The notes under the pieces were generated by a model. That model was not told the origin of the DNA. It worked only from the letters and a program-made list of their open reading frames with translations, and did no database searches. A program made the position numbers and the translations under genes. Source: Candidatus Nitrosotenuis chungbukensis (GTDB taxonomy: Archaea; Thermoproteota; Nitrososphaeria; Nitrososphaerales; Nitrosopumilaceae). Taken from it: DNA of 64,000 nt. Of this stretch, positions 7,656 through 16,392 are shown piece after piece. How positions within the stretch are numbered: the first letter of the stretch is position 1; the number at the start of each line of letters is the position of its first letter. The stretch is taken from assembly GCF_000685395.1 (NCBI RefSeq), contig NZ_AVSQ01000002.1:62001-126000 (forward strand). The letters run 5' to 3'.

Positions 7656-8812
7656 TTTAGCAGTGCCATCTCCTTTTCCAGGATTTCGTTGTATTCTGGA
7701 TTGATTTCAAGTGCAAGCTTTTTGTTTTTCATGCAAAACAGGATGTACGGAAAGTAAAACGTGGCAATAGCGCTCTGCGAGACATGGAATTTTTTTGCAA
7801 GCACCGATGCAAGCGATTTGATTACCTTTCCGTCCCACCTTATCTTGTTGAGGAGCGGCCACGGGAGGTTATACTGCGAAAACTGGACTTGGAGGTTTTC
7901 GCCGTGCAGTTTGAGCAAAATGTTGTCAAGGTATCGGAGTAGCCGCCATTCCTGCGTCCTCATTATTTTTCCATACAGGACGTCTGCTTCAGACAGGACG
8001 TCGAGCATTTTTGCCAGGTCTTTACTTGGGAGACTGCTTGTTATTATGCTGGAATAAAACGCATTAATTTTTTCTCGCGGATCTATTCTTAGCGAATACA
8101 GAACTATTCGCGCCTCTTCTTTTGACTTTGCCTTAAAGAACGCGTTTACCGCAGGCTCCACGTCAAGCGTCTCAAACGACTTGTCTGTCGGAGCGTCAAA
8201 TCCAGTCACCTGCGCTTGCGTCAGGTTGAGCATTGAGCGAATGTCCCCCCTAGATTCGGTGATCACTTTGATTATGGATCCGGGACTAAGTTTCTCCCCC
8301 TCGTCCCTTAGGACTTTTTCAAGGTACAGCCTCAGCAGTCTTGGCGGCACTGGCTTTAGGTAGATTGTCTTTGTCGTCTTTTTGATTGCCTTCATTTTGT
8401 CGGATTGATCAGAGTTTGCGGCAAGGATTATCGGGATTGTCGGCTCTTTGAGTATTTTTAGGAGCGCCTCCACGCCGCCAAAATCGGAGCGGCCGTGAAT
8501 CCCGTCCACCTCGTCTATGAAAATAAGCGATTTGCCAAGAAGCGTTGTGTTTCCCAAAAGAGGGGTCAGAATGTCCTCAATGTTTGTCTTGTTTCTAACG
8601 TCGCTTGCGTTTAGTCCCACAATGTCATATCCAAATTCTTTTGCCGTGATCCACGCAAGCGTTGTCTTCCCAATCCCGGGCGGCCCGACTAGGAGAATAG
8701 GCTTTGCGCCCTTTTTCCACTTTACAAGCCAGTCCACAAACGAGTTTCTTGCTTCCTCGTTTCCAACCATGTCAGAAATCTTTTGAGGCCTATGCTTTTC
8801 AGACCACATCAT
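7652..8812 (-). CDS. rfcL: replication factor C large subunit
   Basis: 386-residue AAA+ clamp loader subunit. It begins MWSEKHRPQKISDMVGN and has Walker A GPPGIGKTT, Walker B IDEVD, and a C-terminal collar domain without the long basic tail and PIP box of some archaeal RFC-L. With four small subunits (encoded at 30187) it loads PCNA at primer ends. Two ATGs (8812, 8809) are adjacent. The gene starts 7 bases after the stop of the unknown 371-residue protein and overlaps the next gene by 4 bases, so it sits in the middle of a tight operon. Confidence 0.92.
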   Translation of the reverse strand: MMWSEKHRPQKISDMVGNEEARNSFVDWLVKWKKGAKPILLVGPPGIGKTTLAWITAKEFGYDIVGLNASDVRNKTNIEDILTPLLGNTTLLGKSLIFIDEVDGIHGRSDFGGVEALLKILKEPTIPIILAANSDQSDKMKAIKKTTKTIYLKPVPPRLLRLYLEKVLRDEGEKLSPGSIIKVITESRGDIRSMLNLTQAQVTGFDAPTDKSFETLDVEPAVNAFFKAKSKEEARIVLYSLRIDPREKINAFYSSIITSSLPSKDLAKMLDVLSEADVLYGKIMRTQEWRLLRYLDNILLKLHGENLQVQFSQYNLPWPLLNKIRWDGKVIKSLASVLAKKFHVSQSAIATFYFPYILFCMKNKKLALEINPEYNEILEKEMALLK

Positions 8813-8819
8813 TTTTTGA

Positions 8820-9935
8820 TCACTTGGGTAGGTTGGCAGAAAATTCTGACCAGAGGTTTACCTTGTTTAGCTGGTTATACCAATACTGGTTGTAATGCTC
8901 TACTGTCAAAAACAGAAATTCCAGGAATTCCGTGTGGGCAAATTCCTTTGGCAGGAGTTCAAGCGCAAGTCTTGCATCGCTAAGGTACAGTTCGCTTTTT
9001 TTCATCGTAAAATCAAATCCTTTCTTGACGTCGTTTGTCAAAAAGGAATAGTAGAGCGGCCATGACGGCACCTTTACAAACTTGTTTTTTATCGAGTCCT
9101 CGATTTCATTTCCACACCCGACAGACTCTGCGGCTCGTGCCATTCCAAGATAAAAGATTTCGCCAAGAGGGTTTTTCCCAAGTGCCATGTTGCGGCCGGC
9201 AGTCCCCATTACTGCACGGTACTTTTTGTAGCACTCGTTCATTTTCTCCTCTGTTATTTTTCTTGGGTCTGTCTTTAGTTTGGTATCGATATACTGGCCG
9301 ACGCGCGCATCCTTGAACCCTTCCTCAAATTCCTCCAATACGTGCGCGCCGCCTTTTGCTATTTTAGAGCGGGCAAGCCTCAGAATGTACGGGTTCATGA
9401 GCTTGTAATCGTCAAGGTATTCAAGATCCTCGTCTTTGTCGACTATTCTGTCCATCGGCTCGCTGAGATCAATTGCTATTATGTGGCCGTCAACTAGATC
9501 CTGCCGCATTTGCGGATCACTTGTCCCAGAGTAGCTGGCAGACGCATCATATAGCGCATTGAAGACTGGAAACGTCATCTTTACAAAATTAGAGTTCAGT
9601 ATTCGCAGTACCCTGTCCTTTAGTACGTCGCGGTTTTCAAGCTTTGACTTTATTGGGCCAATCTCGGATTCCTGCAGGATGATTTCCTCAGAGCCGACCT
9701 CTGATGCAAATTCTTTTTGCGTGGAGTTTGGGGACGGGTCTGATTTTATCTCCCGGAAGAGGTCGTCTGTGAACCTGTCTGCAAAATTTGGGAATTCTTT
9801 TTCTGCCTCCTCTTTGTATTGATTGAATAATCGAAAACCTTTTGATTTGAAAAGACCTTGCTTTATGATTTGTTTTCCAGACTTTGTTGACATTAGCGCT
9901 TCTTTGCTAACAACGGACTGGTCCTTGCCACTCAC
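8820..9935 (-). CDS. uncharacterised 371-aa protein upstream of rfcL
   Basis: Not recognised. It is a mostly alpha-helical soluble protein with charged stretches (ITEEKMNECYKKYRA) and an acidic patch (DKDEDLEYLDD) at about 165-175. There is one Cys in the middle, one near residue 270, and no zinc motif, Walker motif or signal peptide. The start is GTG; an in-frame ATG 14 codons later (MSTKSGKQ) is an alternative. It lies 7 bases before rfcL on the same strand, so co-transcription with the clamp loader is likely. No function is claimed. Confidence 0.7.
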   Translation of the reverse strand: MSGKDQSVVSKEALMSTKSGKQIIKQGLFKSKGFRLFNQYKEEAEKEFPNFADRFTDDLFREIKSDPSPNSTQKEFASEVGSEEIILQESEIGPIKSKLENRDVLKDRVLRILNSNFVKMTFPVFNALYDASASYSGTSDPQMRQDLVDGHIIAIDLSEPMDRIVDKDEDLEYLDDYKLMNPYILRLARSKIAKGGAHVLEEFEEGFKDARVGQYIDTKLKTDPRKITEEKMNECYKKYRAVMGTAGRNMALGKNPLGEIFYLGMARAAESVGCGNEIEDSIKNKFVKVPSWPLYYSFLTNDVKKGFDFTMKKSELYLSDARLALELLPKEFAHTEFLEFLFLTVEHYNQYWYNQLNKVNLWSEFSANLPK

Positions 9936-10011
9936 ACAAGCACACCATTTTTCTTATTATTTATGCTTTCAAAAATTCTTGACTTAAATTACGAAAAACT
10001 CTAGACGTACT

Positions 10012-10812
10012 GTGCAACCAATCCAGGTACTCAGAGAAGCTTCGAGATTAGTCTATGAAAATGTAAAAAACTTGGCAGGGACCAAAGCTGCCGGAAAAGA
10101 CCACGGGACTGGCGCAGGTGGAGACATTTCAAGAAAAATAGACATTGTTGCAGAGAAAACAGTTCTTGATTATCTTAAAAAAATAAAATTTGACTGTGTC
10201 GTTCTTGGTGAAGAGTGCGGTAGAGTGGAGCTGTCAAAAAAGCCAGAAGGATTTGTCATAATGGATGCAATTGACGGCTCGGCAAACGCAGTCAGAGGGC
10301 TTCCTTTCTTTTGTTGCTCGCTTGCGTTTGCGACAGAGGACAGACTCAGCTCAATTACTGCAGGGGTTGTAACTGACTTGTCCTCAGGCGACATGTACTG
10401 GGCAACAAAGGGCAAGGGCGCTTACTGCAACAAAAAGAAAATCCAGGTCCACAAGGAAAGACCAGTCTACAAAATAGTAGGAGTTAATGTGTCAGGTGCA
10501 AAACCGCAGCTGGTAAAAAGAATCCAGCCACTTTTTGAGAATTCAAACCACACAAGGCACCTTGGCGCAAACGCACTTGAGCTTGCATTTTTTGCGCGAG
10601 GCCTAATTGACGTTTATGTTGATTTGAGGGAAAAGATTCGCGTGACAGACATGGCGGCAGGATATCTAATTGCAAAGGAGGCAGGAGGAATAATTTTGGA
10701 TCAAAAGATGAAGCCACTAGACTCGAATCTTGCTTATGAAACCAGGCTTTCGTTTATAGCTGCGGCAAACAATGAAATTCTCAGAGAAATTTCAAAGCAG
10801 CTCAAACTGTAA
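10012..10812 (+). CDS. inositol monophosphatase/fructose-1,6-bisphosphatase family protein
   Basis: 266 residues of the Mg-dependent, lithium-sensitive sugar phosphatase superfamily. The metal-binding motifs are LGEECG and MDAIDGSANAVRGLPFF, the latter equivalent to the D-P-(L/I)-D-G-(T/S) signature, and a second Asp appears late (RVTDMAAGYLIAKEAGG). Archaeal members often act on both inositol-1-phosphate and fructose-1,6-bisphosphate and can serve gluconeogenesis. The start is GTG. It is divergent from the rfcL operon and ends 47 bases before tRNA-Asp. The exact substrate cannot be told from sequence alone. Confidence 0.85.
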   Translation: MQPIQVLREASRLVYENVKNLAGTKAAGKDHGTGAGGDISRKIDIVAEKTVLDYLKKIKFDCVVLGEECGRVELSKKPEGFVIMDAIDGSANAVRGLPFFCCSLAFATEDRLSSITAGVVTDLSSGDMYWATKGKGAYCNKKKIQVHKERPVYKIVGVNVSGAKPQLVKRIQPLFENSNHTRHLGANALELAFFARGLIDVYVDLREKIRVTDMAAGYLIAKEAGGIILDQKMKPLDSNLAYETRLSFIAAANNEILREISKQLKL

Positions 10813-10859
10813 ATCTAGGCAACCATAGATCTGGTCAGGATTAGGTTAAGAAAATAAAG

Positions 10860-10934
10860 CGCCCTCGGCGGGATTTGAACACGCGTCTCAGCCGTGACAG
10901 GGCCGAATTCTAGACCGGGCTATACTACAAGGGC
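10860..10934 (-). tRNA. tRNA-Asp (GTC)
   Basis: The acceptor stem pairs GCCCTTG with CGAGGGC. The anticodon loop CTGTCAC gives GTC, the T-arm contains GTTCAAAT, and the discriminator base is G, as expected for Asp. No intron and no encoded CCA. Confidence 0.93.
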
Positions 10935-11029
10935 TTGAGTCTTTATGTAAAAATTCCTTTTTTAAAGTTTACATCTGGTGCCAAAGACTACTAAAAGACT
11001 AAATTATACACGATTGGCAAAACTGCGAA

Positions 11030-11103
11030 GGGTTCGTAGCTCAGCCAGGTAGAGTACCGGACTTTTAATCCGGCTGTCCGGGGTCCGAATCCCCGCGAAC
11101 CCG
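11030..11103 (+). tRNA. tRNA-Lys (TTT)
   Basis: The acceptor stem pairs GGGTTCG with CGAACCC. The anticodon loop CTTTTAA gives TTT between CGGA and TCCG arms, and the T-arm has GGTCCGAATCC. Discriminator G. No intron and no encoded CCA. Confidence 0.93.
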
Positions 11104-11193
11104 CTTCAATAGCTTCCTTTTTGGATCGGTTGTGAAATTAGCAGATTATTTGAAAAACATCACATATTGTGTCGGGTTTGCCGCAAAAGATGC

Positions 11194-12651
11194 CTAGACT
11201 AGCGACTTTACTTTTTTAGAAAGAGAGTCAAGTGAGGATATCACTTCGTTGCTTCGCTTTGCGACGCCTGTCTGGTACATGTTGACCTTTGTCTTTCTGT
11301 TTGAAACCATTCTTTTTTGCTCGGAGGTTCCTGAGGAGCCCTGAGAGGTCCTGTTTTTCAGCGAGGATTCTGCGTTAATTGACGTGATTATCTTCAGTAT
11401 CTTCTTAGAGTCGATGTCTTTTTCTTTTAGCGACTTGTTGATTTCCGCCAGAGTTAATTGCGAGAGAGATTTTTTTGATTCGTATGCTGCCTGTACCAGG
11501 TGGCCTACGATCTTGTGAGTAGTCCTAAATGGCAGCCCCTCTTTTACTAGCTCCTCGGCCACATCAAGTGCAGTGAGATAGCCGGAATTTGCAACCTTTT
11601 TCATCTTTTCCTTGTTGACCTTTAGCGTAGCAAACATTGCGTTTATCACAAGCAGTGCAGATATTGCGATTTTTGATGTAGACCACACCGACGGCTTGAT
11701 TTCCTGCAAGTCCCTTCCATATCCAGATGCAAGCCCCTTTACGGTAGTCAGAACCGACACGAGGTTCCCTATCACTCGTGCTGTCTTTCCGCGCGTCAGC
11801 TCCAAAACGTCTGGATTTTTTTTCTGCGGCATCACGCTTGATGGCGATGAAAACTGATCAGACAGTTCAACAAATGAGAACTCCGAAGTGGACCATATTA
11901 TCAGATCCTCAGATATGCGGCTAAGATTTGTCATCAGAATAGTGACAGCGCTCACGTATTCTGCAACAACATCGCGGCTGCTTGTCGCATCAATTGAGTT
12001 TTCCACCAGTCCCTTAAAGCCAAGCATCCTTGCAGTGCTGTTCCTGTCAATTGGGATGCTGGTCCCACCTATCGGCCCTGCCCCAAGGGGGGATTCGTTT
12101 ACCCTTCCATAAACGGCATAGAGCCTGTCCAGATCGCGAAACAAAGCGTCAGAATACGCAAGTAGGTAGTGCGAAAAAGTGCCAATCTGTGCCTGTTGGA
12201 GGTGCGTATAAAGCGGCACCGGGGTGTCTGTGTGTTTTTCTGAAAGTGTGACCAGTGTTTCTATTGTGTCCAGTATGCATTTGCACAAAATGTTAATGTC
12301 GTCGCGAATCTTCATGCGAAGATCAAGTGCCACCTGGTCATTGCGGGATCTGGCAGTGTGCATCTTGCCGCCAACTTTGACTCCAGTTTTTTTTATGACA
12401 AGTGTCTCTATTAGTTCGTGAATGTCCTCTGCAGAAGAATTATTCTGAAATTTTTCTTTTTTTAGCTTCTCTAACGCTTGAAGAATTTTTTTTATTTCTA
12501 ATTTGGTTATGATTTTATTTTCATAGAGCATTATTGCATGAGCTTGACTTCCAATGATGTCATAGAATGCGATTTCCGAATCGTCAGAAATCGAAGAAAC
12601 ATAATCAAGCGTCTGCTTGCCAAGGTTCTGGTCTAGTCGTGACCGATACAT
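11194..12651 (-). CDS. argH: argininosuccinate lyase
   Basis: 485 residues of the fumarase/aspartase superfamily. The signature SSVMPQKKNPD (flexible loop with the catalytic Ser) and the substrate region TARSRNDQVALD are present. It splits argininosuccinate to arginine and fumarate, the last step of arginine synthesis. The ATG at 12651 (MYRSRLDQNLG) is preferred; the frame stays open 11 codons further upstream through hydrophobic, non-family sequence. It diverges from the MIP18-type gene with 49 bases between the starts. No other arg gene is nearby. Confidence 0.93.
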   Translation of the reverse strand: MYRSRLDQNLGKQTLDYVSSISDDSEIAFYDIIGSQAHAIMLYENKIITKLEIKKILQALEKLKKEKFQNNSSAEDIHELIETLVIKKTGVKVGGKMHTARSRNDQVALDLRMKIRDDINILCKCILDTIETLVTLSEKHTDTPVPLYTHLQQAQIGTFSHYLLAYSDALFRDLDRLYAVYGRVNESPLGAGPIGGTSIPIDRNSTARMLGFKGLVENSIDATSSRDVVAEYVSAVTILMTNLSRISEDLIIWSTSEFSFVELSDQFSSPSSVMPQKKNPDVLELTRGKTARVIGNLVSVLTTVKGLASGYGRDLQEIKPSVWSTSKIAISALLVINAMFATLKVNKEKMKKVANSGYLTALDVAEELVKEGLPFRTTHKIVGHLVQAAYESKKSLSQLTLAEINKSLKEKDIDSKKILKIITSINAESSLKNRTSQGSSGTSEQKRMVSNRKTKVNMYQTGVAKRSNEVISSLDSLSKKVKSLV

Positions 12652-12670
12652 CAAACTAGGGATTATAATG

Positions 12671-12680
12671 GTTATATATA
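12671..12680 (+). promoter_or_regulatory. TATA box of the MIP18-type gene
   Basis: GTTATATATA lies 21-30 bases before the ATG at 12701, matching a leaderless archaeal promoter. It lies only about 20 bases from the divergent argH start. Confidence 0.6.
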
Positions 12681-12700
12681 GCATAGACGCTTTGCCGCAT

Positions 12701-13027
12701 ATGACTCAGGATTTACAAGAGTTGAGAAGAAAAATTTTTGACGAATTATCTGGAATTGTAGATCCTGAGATAAACACGTCGATTACCGACCTAGAGTTGG
12801 TGGATAATGTCGACATTGCAGACTCTGCAGTAAAGGTAGACTTGCACCTGACAAGCCCGTTTTGTCCTGCAGTATTTGGTTTTAAGATTGCGCAGGACGT
12901 TCATGACAATCTTCTAAAGATAGACGGTGTCAATGACGTAAAGGTAAACGTCTCAAATCATTTCATGGCAGAGCAGATAAACAATCAAGTAAACAACAGC
13001 GCAAACCCAAAAAAGCCAGCGTCTTAG
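12701..13027 (+). CDS. MIP18/SufT-type (DUF59) iron-sulfur assembly protein
   Basis: 108 residues. The MIP18 family core is visible: DPEINTSITDLELVD near the N-terminus, then LTSPFCPA, where the Cys is the conserved family Cys, and a C-terminal VKVNVSN strand. The family helps to mature Fe-S proteins, often with SUF proteins. The ATG at 12701 is chosen because of the TATA box upstream; an in-frame start further up would run into argH. It ends one base before the sdhB stop on the other strand, so convergence with the Fe-S-rich sdh operon is suggestive. The last 20 residues are low complexity. Confidence 0.87.
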   Translation: MTQDLQELRRKIFDELSGIVDPEINTSITDLELVDNVDIADSAVKVDLHLTSPFCPAVFGFKIAQDVHDNLLKIDGVNDVKVNVSNHFMAEQINNQVNNSANPKKPAS

Positions 13028-13028
13028 A

Positions 13029-13793
13029 TTATTTTCTAAATCCGAGCAGGTAGCCACGGAGCATTTGTATTCCCATTGCAGGGTCAACTCCTTTTGGACA
13101 CACTTGGCTACAAGAGCCGGCAAAGTGACATCGCCAGATTCCGTGCGAATCATCAATAATCTTTAGTCTCTCGTTTTTGCCCTTGTCCCTACTGTCTGCA
13201 ACATATCGGTATGCTTGTGCAAGCGCCTGCGGCCCCAAAAATGACGAGTCAGTAGCCATCGTAGGGCATGCGGAATTGCACAGTCCGCATTTGATACAGT
13301 TTGCAAACTGGATGTATTCTTCAACTTGTTCTGGGGTTTGGAGCAATTCCCTTGAATTTGGAGTGATCTCAGTGTCCTCCCTTACCATGAAAGGCTTCAT
13401 TTCCTTATGAGTGTCAAACATTTTTTCGAGATCAACTACGAGGTCCCTTACTATCGGATAGTTGCTCATCGGTTCTACTGTAACAACATCAGAGTCTAGT
13501 TCTGAAATCTTGGTAAAGCATGCAAGTCGCGGCCGCCCGTTGATTTTCATTCCGCAAGATCCGCATGTGGCTTGCCTGCAGGAATAACGTACTGCAACTG
13601 AATGATCCAGGTGCTTTTTCACATCCAAAATTGCGTCCAAAACGGTGGTCCATCTCTCGTATGAAACTTGGAAGCTTTCAAACTTGGTTACAGAGTCTTT
13701 CTCTGGGTTTGATTTAGCTATTCTTAGTGTAACTATCTTTGACGTGGATGTTTCAGCCGATGACTGGTCTTCTGCAATTTGCGTGTCAGCCAT
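13029..13793 (-). CDS. sdhB: succinate dehydrogenase/fumarate reductase iron-sulfur subunit
   Basis: 254 residues. A plant-type [2Fe-2S] site is formed by CRQATCGSCG plus a later Cys in RPRLAC; a [4Fe-4S] site by CIKCGLCNSACP; and the third cluster by CHFAGSCSQVCPKG. It passes electrons from the flavoprotein to the membrane anchor and quinone. It is the last gene of the sdhA-C-D-B operon, with one base between it and the preceding stop. An N-terminal extension of about 18 residues rich in Ser/Thr/Glu is present. Succinate dehydrogenase links the 3HP/4HB cycle and a partial TCA cycle to respiration. Confidence 0.94.
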   Translation of the reverse strand: MADTQIAEDQSSAETSTSKIVTLRIAKSNPEKDSVTKFESFQVSYERWTTVLDAILDVKKHLDHSVAVRYSCRQATCGSCGMKINGRPRLACFTKISELDSDVVTVEPMSNYPIVRDLVVDLEKMFDTHKEMKPFMVREDTEITPNSRELLQTPEQVEEYIQFANCIKCGLCNSACPTMATDSSFLGPQALAQAYRYVADSRDKGKNERLKIIDDSHGIWRCHFAGSCSQVCPKGVDPAMGIQMLRGYLLGFRK

Positions 13794-13794
13794 T

Positions 13795-14142
13795 TTATGT
13801 CATCCCCATGCTTGTCATCAATATAGTTCTTGAACCATATGCTATCAATATTGCCATCGATGCAAGGCACCCATAGTTGACTGCCTTTTCGTATGATTTG
13901 CCTTGTTTTAGCTCAAGCAAAATAACGCGCAATCCGTTAAACCCGTGAACTGAAAGCAGTACCAAGATAAGCTCAAGCATTATGGCATACGGGATAAACT
14001 TGTAGTTTGCAACCACGTTTTCATATTCTAACGAGTCTCCGAAGCTCATCATAGTTATCCTGTACAGAATGTGGACTGCCACTAGAACCACTGCGCCAAG
14101 CGCGGTTCCGTAATGAATCTTCATGATTATGCTTTCGCGCAT
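13795..14142 (-). CDS. sdhD: succinate dehydrogenase membrane anchor subunit
   Basis: 115 residues with three membrane helices (about 10-30, 50-70, 88-110). Histidines inside helices (VAVHILYR, LLSVHGFN) are possible haem b ligands. Sequence alone gives weak similarity to other SdhD, but position between the other anchor gene and sdhB makes the assignment firm. Two bases separate it from the upstream stop, so translation is probably coupled. It anchors the catalytic dimer and forms the quinone site with the other anchor. Confidence 0.82.
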   Translation of the reverse strand: MRESIIMKIHYGTALGAVVLVAVHILYRITMMSFGDSLEYENVVANYKFIPYAIMLELILVLLSVHGFNGLRVILLELKQGKSYEKAVNYGCLASMAILIAYGSRTILMTSMGMT

Positions 14143-14144
14143 TT

Positions 14145-14576
14145 TTATTCACCAAACAATACGCTCAGGCCATACATCATTGCGAGAGCTGCTATTCCTA
14201 TCGAGGCATAAATGCAAAGTTTGTTTTTCATGTTCATTGAATGTGGCAGGTACGGATAATCAGGTCTTGTCGGCTTTCCAATTCCTATCCCTCCATGGGC
14301 AAACATCAATCGTATTCCGTTTGCAGTGTGAAACACACACATTCCGATAACCAAGGTCAAGAAGATGTGGCCTTGTGTTGTCTGCGTGAGTTCAAGCATC
14401 GAGTCCCATGCGGCTTTTCCGCTAAGTATGGAGCTTGTCTCATAGATGTGGCCGATAAAATATGCAAGCAGCCCAAGTCCGGTTATTCTCATCAGCCAAT
14501 ATGAGACACGTTCTATTCCGTATCTCCCAGGGTTTGCCATCCCCTTGATTCCTTCTTTGTTTTCGTTTCTTTTCAT
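14145..14576 (-). CDS. sdhC: succinate dehydrogenase cytochrome b anchor subunit
   Basis: 143 residues with three membrane helices. The N-terminal SYWLMRITGLGLLAYFIGH resembles the SdhC quinone-site Ser/Arg region, and histidines at YFIGHIYE and CVFHTANG could bind haem. ATG 14576 overlaps the sdhA stop by one base; an ATG 12 codons later (MANPGRYG) is the other candidate. It is translated with sdhA and forms the membrane part with the 115-residue subunit. Confidence 0.85.
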   Translation of the reverse strand: MKRNENKEGIKGMANPGRYGIERVSYWLMRITGLGLLAYFIGHIYETSSILSGKAAWDSMLELTQTTQGHIFLTLVIGMCVFHTANGIRLMFAHGGIGIGKPTRPDYPYLPHSMNMKNKLCIYASIGIAALAMMYGLSVLFGE

Positions 14577-16288
14577 CAGTATTTTCTCTCCACTGGCTGG
14601 TATCTTGTTATGGTGACTGGATGCTTTTTCATTATCGGCTCCTTTGGATCATAGTAAGCAAGCGTATGATGTAAAAAGTTTGCATCGTCTCGTTGTGGAT
14701 AGTCAAGTCTTGAATGAGATCCGCGCGACTCGCGTCTGTTGATTGCTCCAACCAATACGACTTCTGCAACTCGAAACATTGAATCAAGCTCCATAACATT
14801 TGTAAAGTTTGTGTTGTATTCCTTTGCTGTATCATCCACATGCTTCCAAGTTCTGGCTTTGATCTCGCGAAGTTTCTTTAGTCCCTCAACCAGATCGGAT
14901 TCTGTCCTAAATACATACGCCTTGTCAGTCATGATGTCTGTTAATTCCTGCCTTATCTCGTATGGGTTGTATTCTCCCCTGCCCCTGAAAATACCATCAT
15001 AGATTCTTTTTTCTTCCAAGGCAACCAAATGATGTGGAAATTGCGATGACGGTTTGCTGTTCATTGCGTGCTTTGCGGCAAGTGCTCCTGTGATTTTTCC
15101 CCAGACGATGCACTCAGACGTAGAATTTGCTCCAAGCCTGTTTGCTCCGTGTACGCTGTTGCATGCTGCCTCGCCTGCAGCCCAGACGCCTGACAACTCG
15201 GTTGCGCCGTCGATGTTGGTGTGTATTCCACCCATCATGTAATGACACACGGGCCTTATGTCTAGCATTTCTTGTGCAGGGTCAATGCCTGAAAACTTGA
15301 TTGATATTTCACGGATTGCTCCAAGCTTTTCTTTGATAACGGCATCGCCTATGTGTCGCAAGTCAAGCTTCATGCAATCCACTCCCGTTTCATGCTTGAA
15401 TCCTCGCCCCTCCTTGATTTCAGTCATTATTGACCTTGAGACGATGTCTCTGGGGGCAAGCTCCATTTTGCTTGCAGCATATCTGCTCATGAATCGTTCG
15501 CCGTCTTTATTGACAAGATATCCTCCCTCTCCTCTTGCACCTTCTGTAATCAAGATACCAGACGGTAAGATTCCGGTTGGATGGAACTGGACAAACTCCA
15601 TGTCTTTCAGTGCCAGCCCTGCACGATATGCCATGTCAATACCGTCAGGTGTAGATGATAAGGCATAGGTTGAAAAACTGTAAATTCTTCCTGCGCCGCC
15701 GGTTGCGATTATCAACGACTTTGCCTTGATTGCATAAAACGTTCCGCTTGAGATTTGTATTGCGGTTATTCCCATGAACTTCTGCCCATCGTGGATTATG
15801 CTTGTGACAAACCACTCGTTTAGGAATTCAATGTTGTCAAATTTTTGGCACGTATCATACAAGGTCTGCATTTCAAAGAATCCTACTTTGTCAGAGGCGT
15901 ATGTGGCACGCGGAAAACTGTAACCTCCAAAATTTCGCTGTCCTATTCTTCCGTCCTTTCTTCTTGACCAAGGCATTCCCCAGTGGTCCAGTTGATAGAC
16001 TTCGCCTGGCATTTCCTTGCACAGCAGTTCTGCAACGTCTTGGTCTGCCAAAAAGTCACTTCCCTTTACAGTGTCATAGATGTGCGACTCTATGGTATCC
16101 CCTTCATCCTCAAAGAGAACTGCCGCAGTACCCCCCTCGGCAGAAACAGAGTGAGAACGCATGACCTGGACTTTGGAGATCACACCAATCTTAATTGACG
16201 GACTTGTTTTTGCAGCCTCGATTGCTGCGCGCAGACCTGCAAGACCAGATCCTACTATTATCAAATCATATTCAATAGAATCCGTCAT
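14576..16288 (-). CDS. sdhA: succinate dehydrogenase/fumarate reductase flavoprotein subunit
   Basis: 570 residues. The FAD-binding N-terminus IIVGSGLAGLRAAIEA, the covalent-FAD region MRSHSVSAEGG (with a His), and the active-site region QFHPTGI and GARGEGGYL are all present, as is the C-terminal HSRLDYPQRDD. It oxidises succinate to fumarate on the cytoplasmic side. It is the first gene of the operon, with a TATA-like box 27-37 bases upstream, divergent from a PadR-type regulator 104 bases away. Confidence 0.95.
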   Translation of the reverse strand: MTDSIEYDLIIVGSGLAGLRAAIEAAKTSPSIKIGVISKVQVMRSHSVSAEGGTAAVLFEDEGDTIESHIYDTVKGSDFLADQDVAELLCKEMPGEVYQLDHWGMPWSRRKDGRIGQRNFGGYSFPRATYASDKVGFFEMQTLYDTCQKFDNIEFLNEWFVTSIIHDGQKFMGITAIQISSGTFYAIKAKSLIIATGGAGRIYSFSTYALSSTPDGIDMAYRAGLALKDMEFVQFHPTGILPSGILITEGARGEGGYLVNKDGERFMSRYAASKMELAPRDIVSRSIMTEIKEGRGFKHETGVDCMKLDLRHIGDAVIKEKLGAIREISIKFSGIDPAQEMLDIRPVCHYMMGGIHTNIDGATELSGVWAAGEAACNSVHGANRLGANSTSECIVWGKITGALAAKHAMNSKPSSQFPHHLVALEEKRIYDGIFRGRGEYNPYEIRQELTDIMTDKAYVFRTESDLVEGLKKLREIKARTWKHVDDTAKEYNTNFTNVMELDSMFRVAEVVLVGAINRRESRGSHSRLDYPQRDDANFLHHTLAYYDPKEPIMKKHPVTITRYQPVERKY

Positions 16289-16314
16289 TTTCTATCATCA
16301 CCTGCTAAAAATCC

Positions 16315-16325
16315 GATAAATATGT
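16315..16325 (-). promoter_or_regulatory. TATA box of the sdh operon
   Basis: The minus strand reads ACATATTTATC 27-37 bases before the sdhA ATG. The position fits an archaeal core promoter with a very short leader. Confidence 0.5.
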
Positions 16326-16369
16326 GTTGTAAATTTGATTTGTGAGGAATTTTCAGTAATGATTATATT

Positions 16370-16383
16370 TATCGCTAGCGATA
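16370..16383. promoter_or_regulatory. 14-bp perfect palindrome, probable operator of the PadR-type gene
   Basis: TATCGCTAGCGATA is a perfect palindrome. It starts at the downstream edge of a TATA-like TTATATTTA and ends 9 bases before the ATG at 16393, so a bound dimer would cover the transcription start. PadR-family repressors commonly regulate their own genes. Whether the divergent sdh promoter, about 45 bases away, is also affected is unknown. Confidence 0.6.
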
Positions 16384-16392
16384 TTACTAGTG

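Noticed and set aside
12653-12684. Upstream N-terminal extension of argH
   Set aside because: The extra 11 codons encode hydrophobic, non-family residues and run into the divergent promoter; ATG 12651 gives the usual N-terminus.
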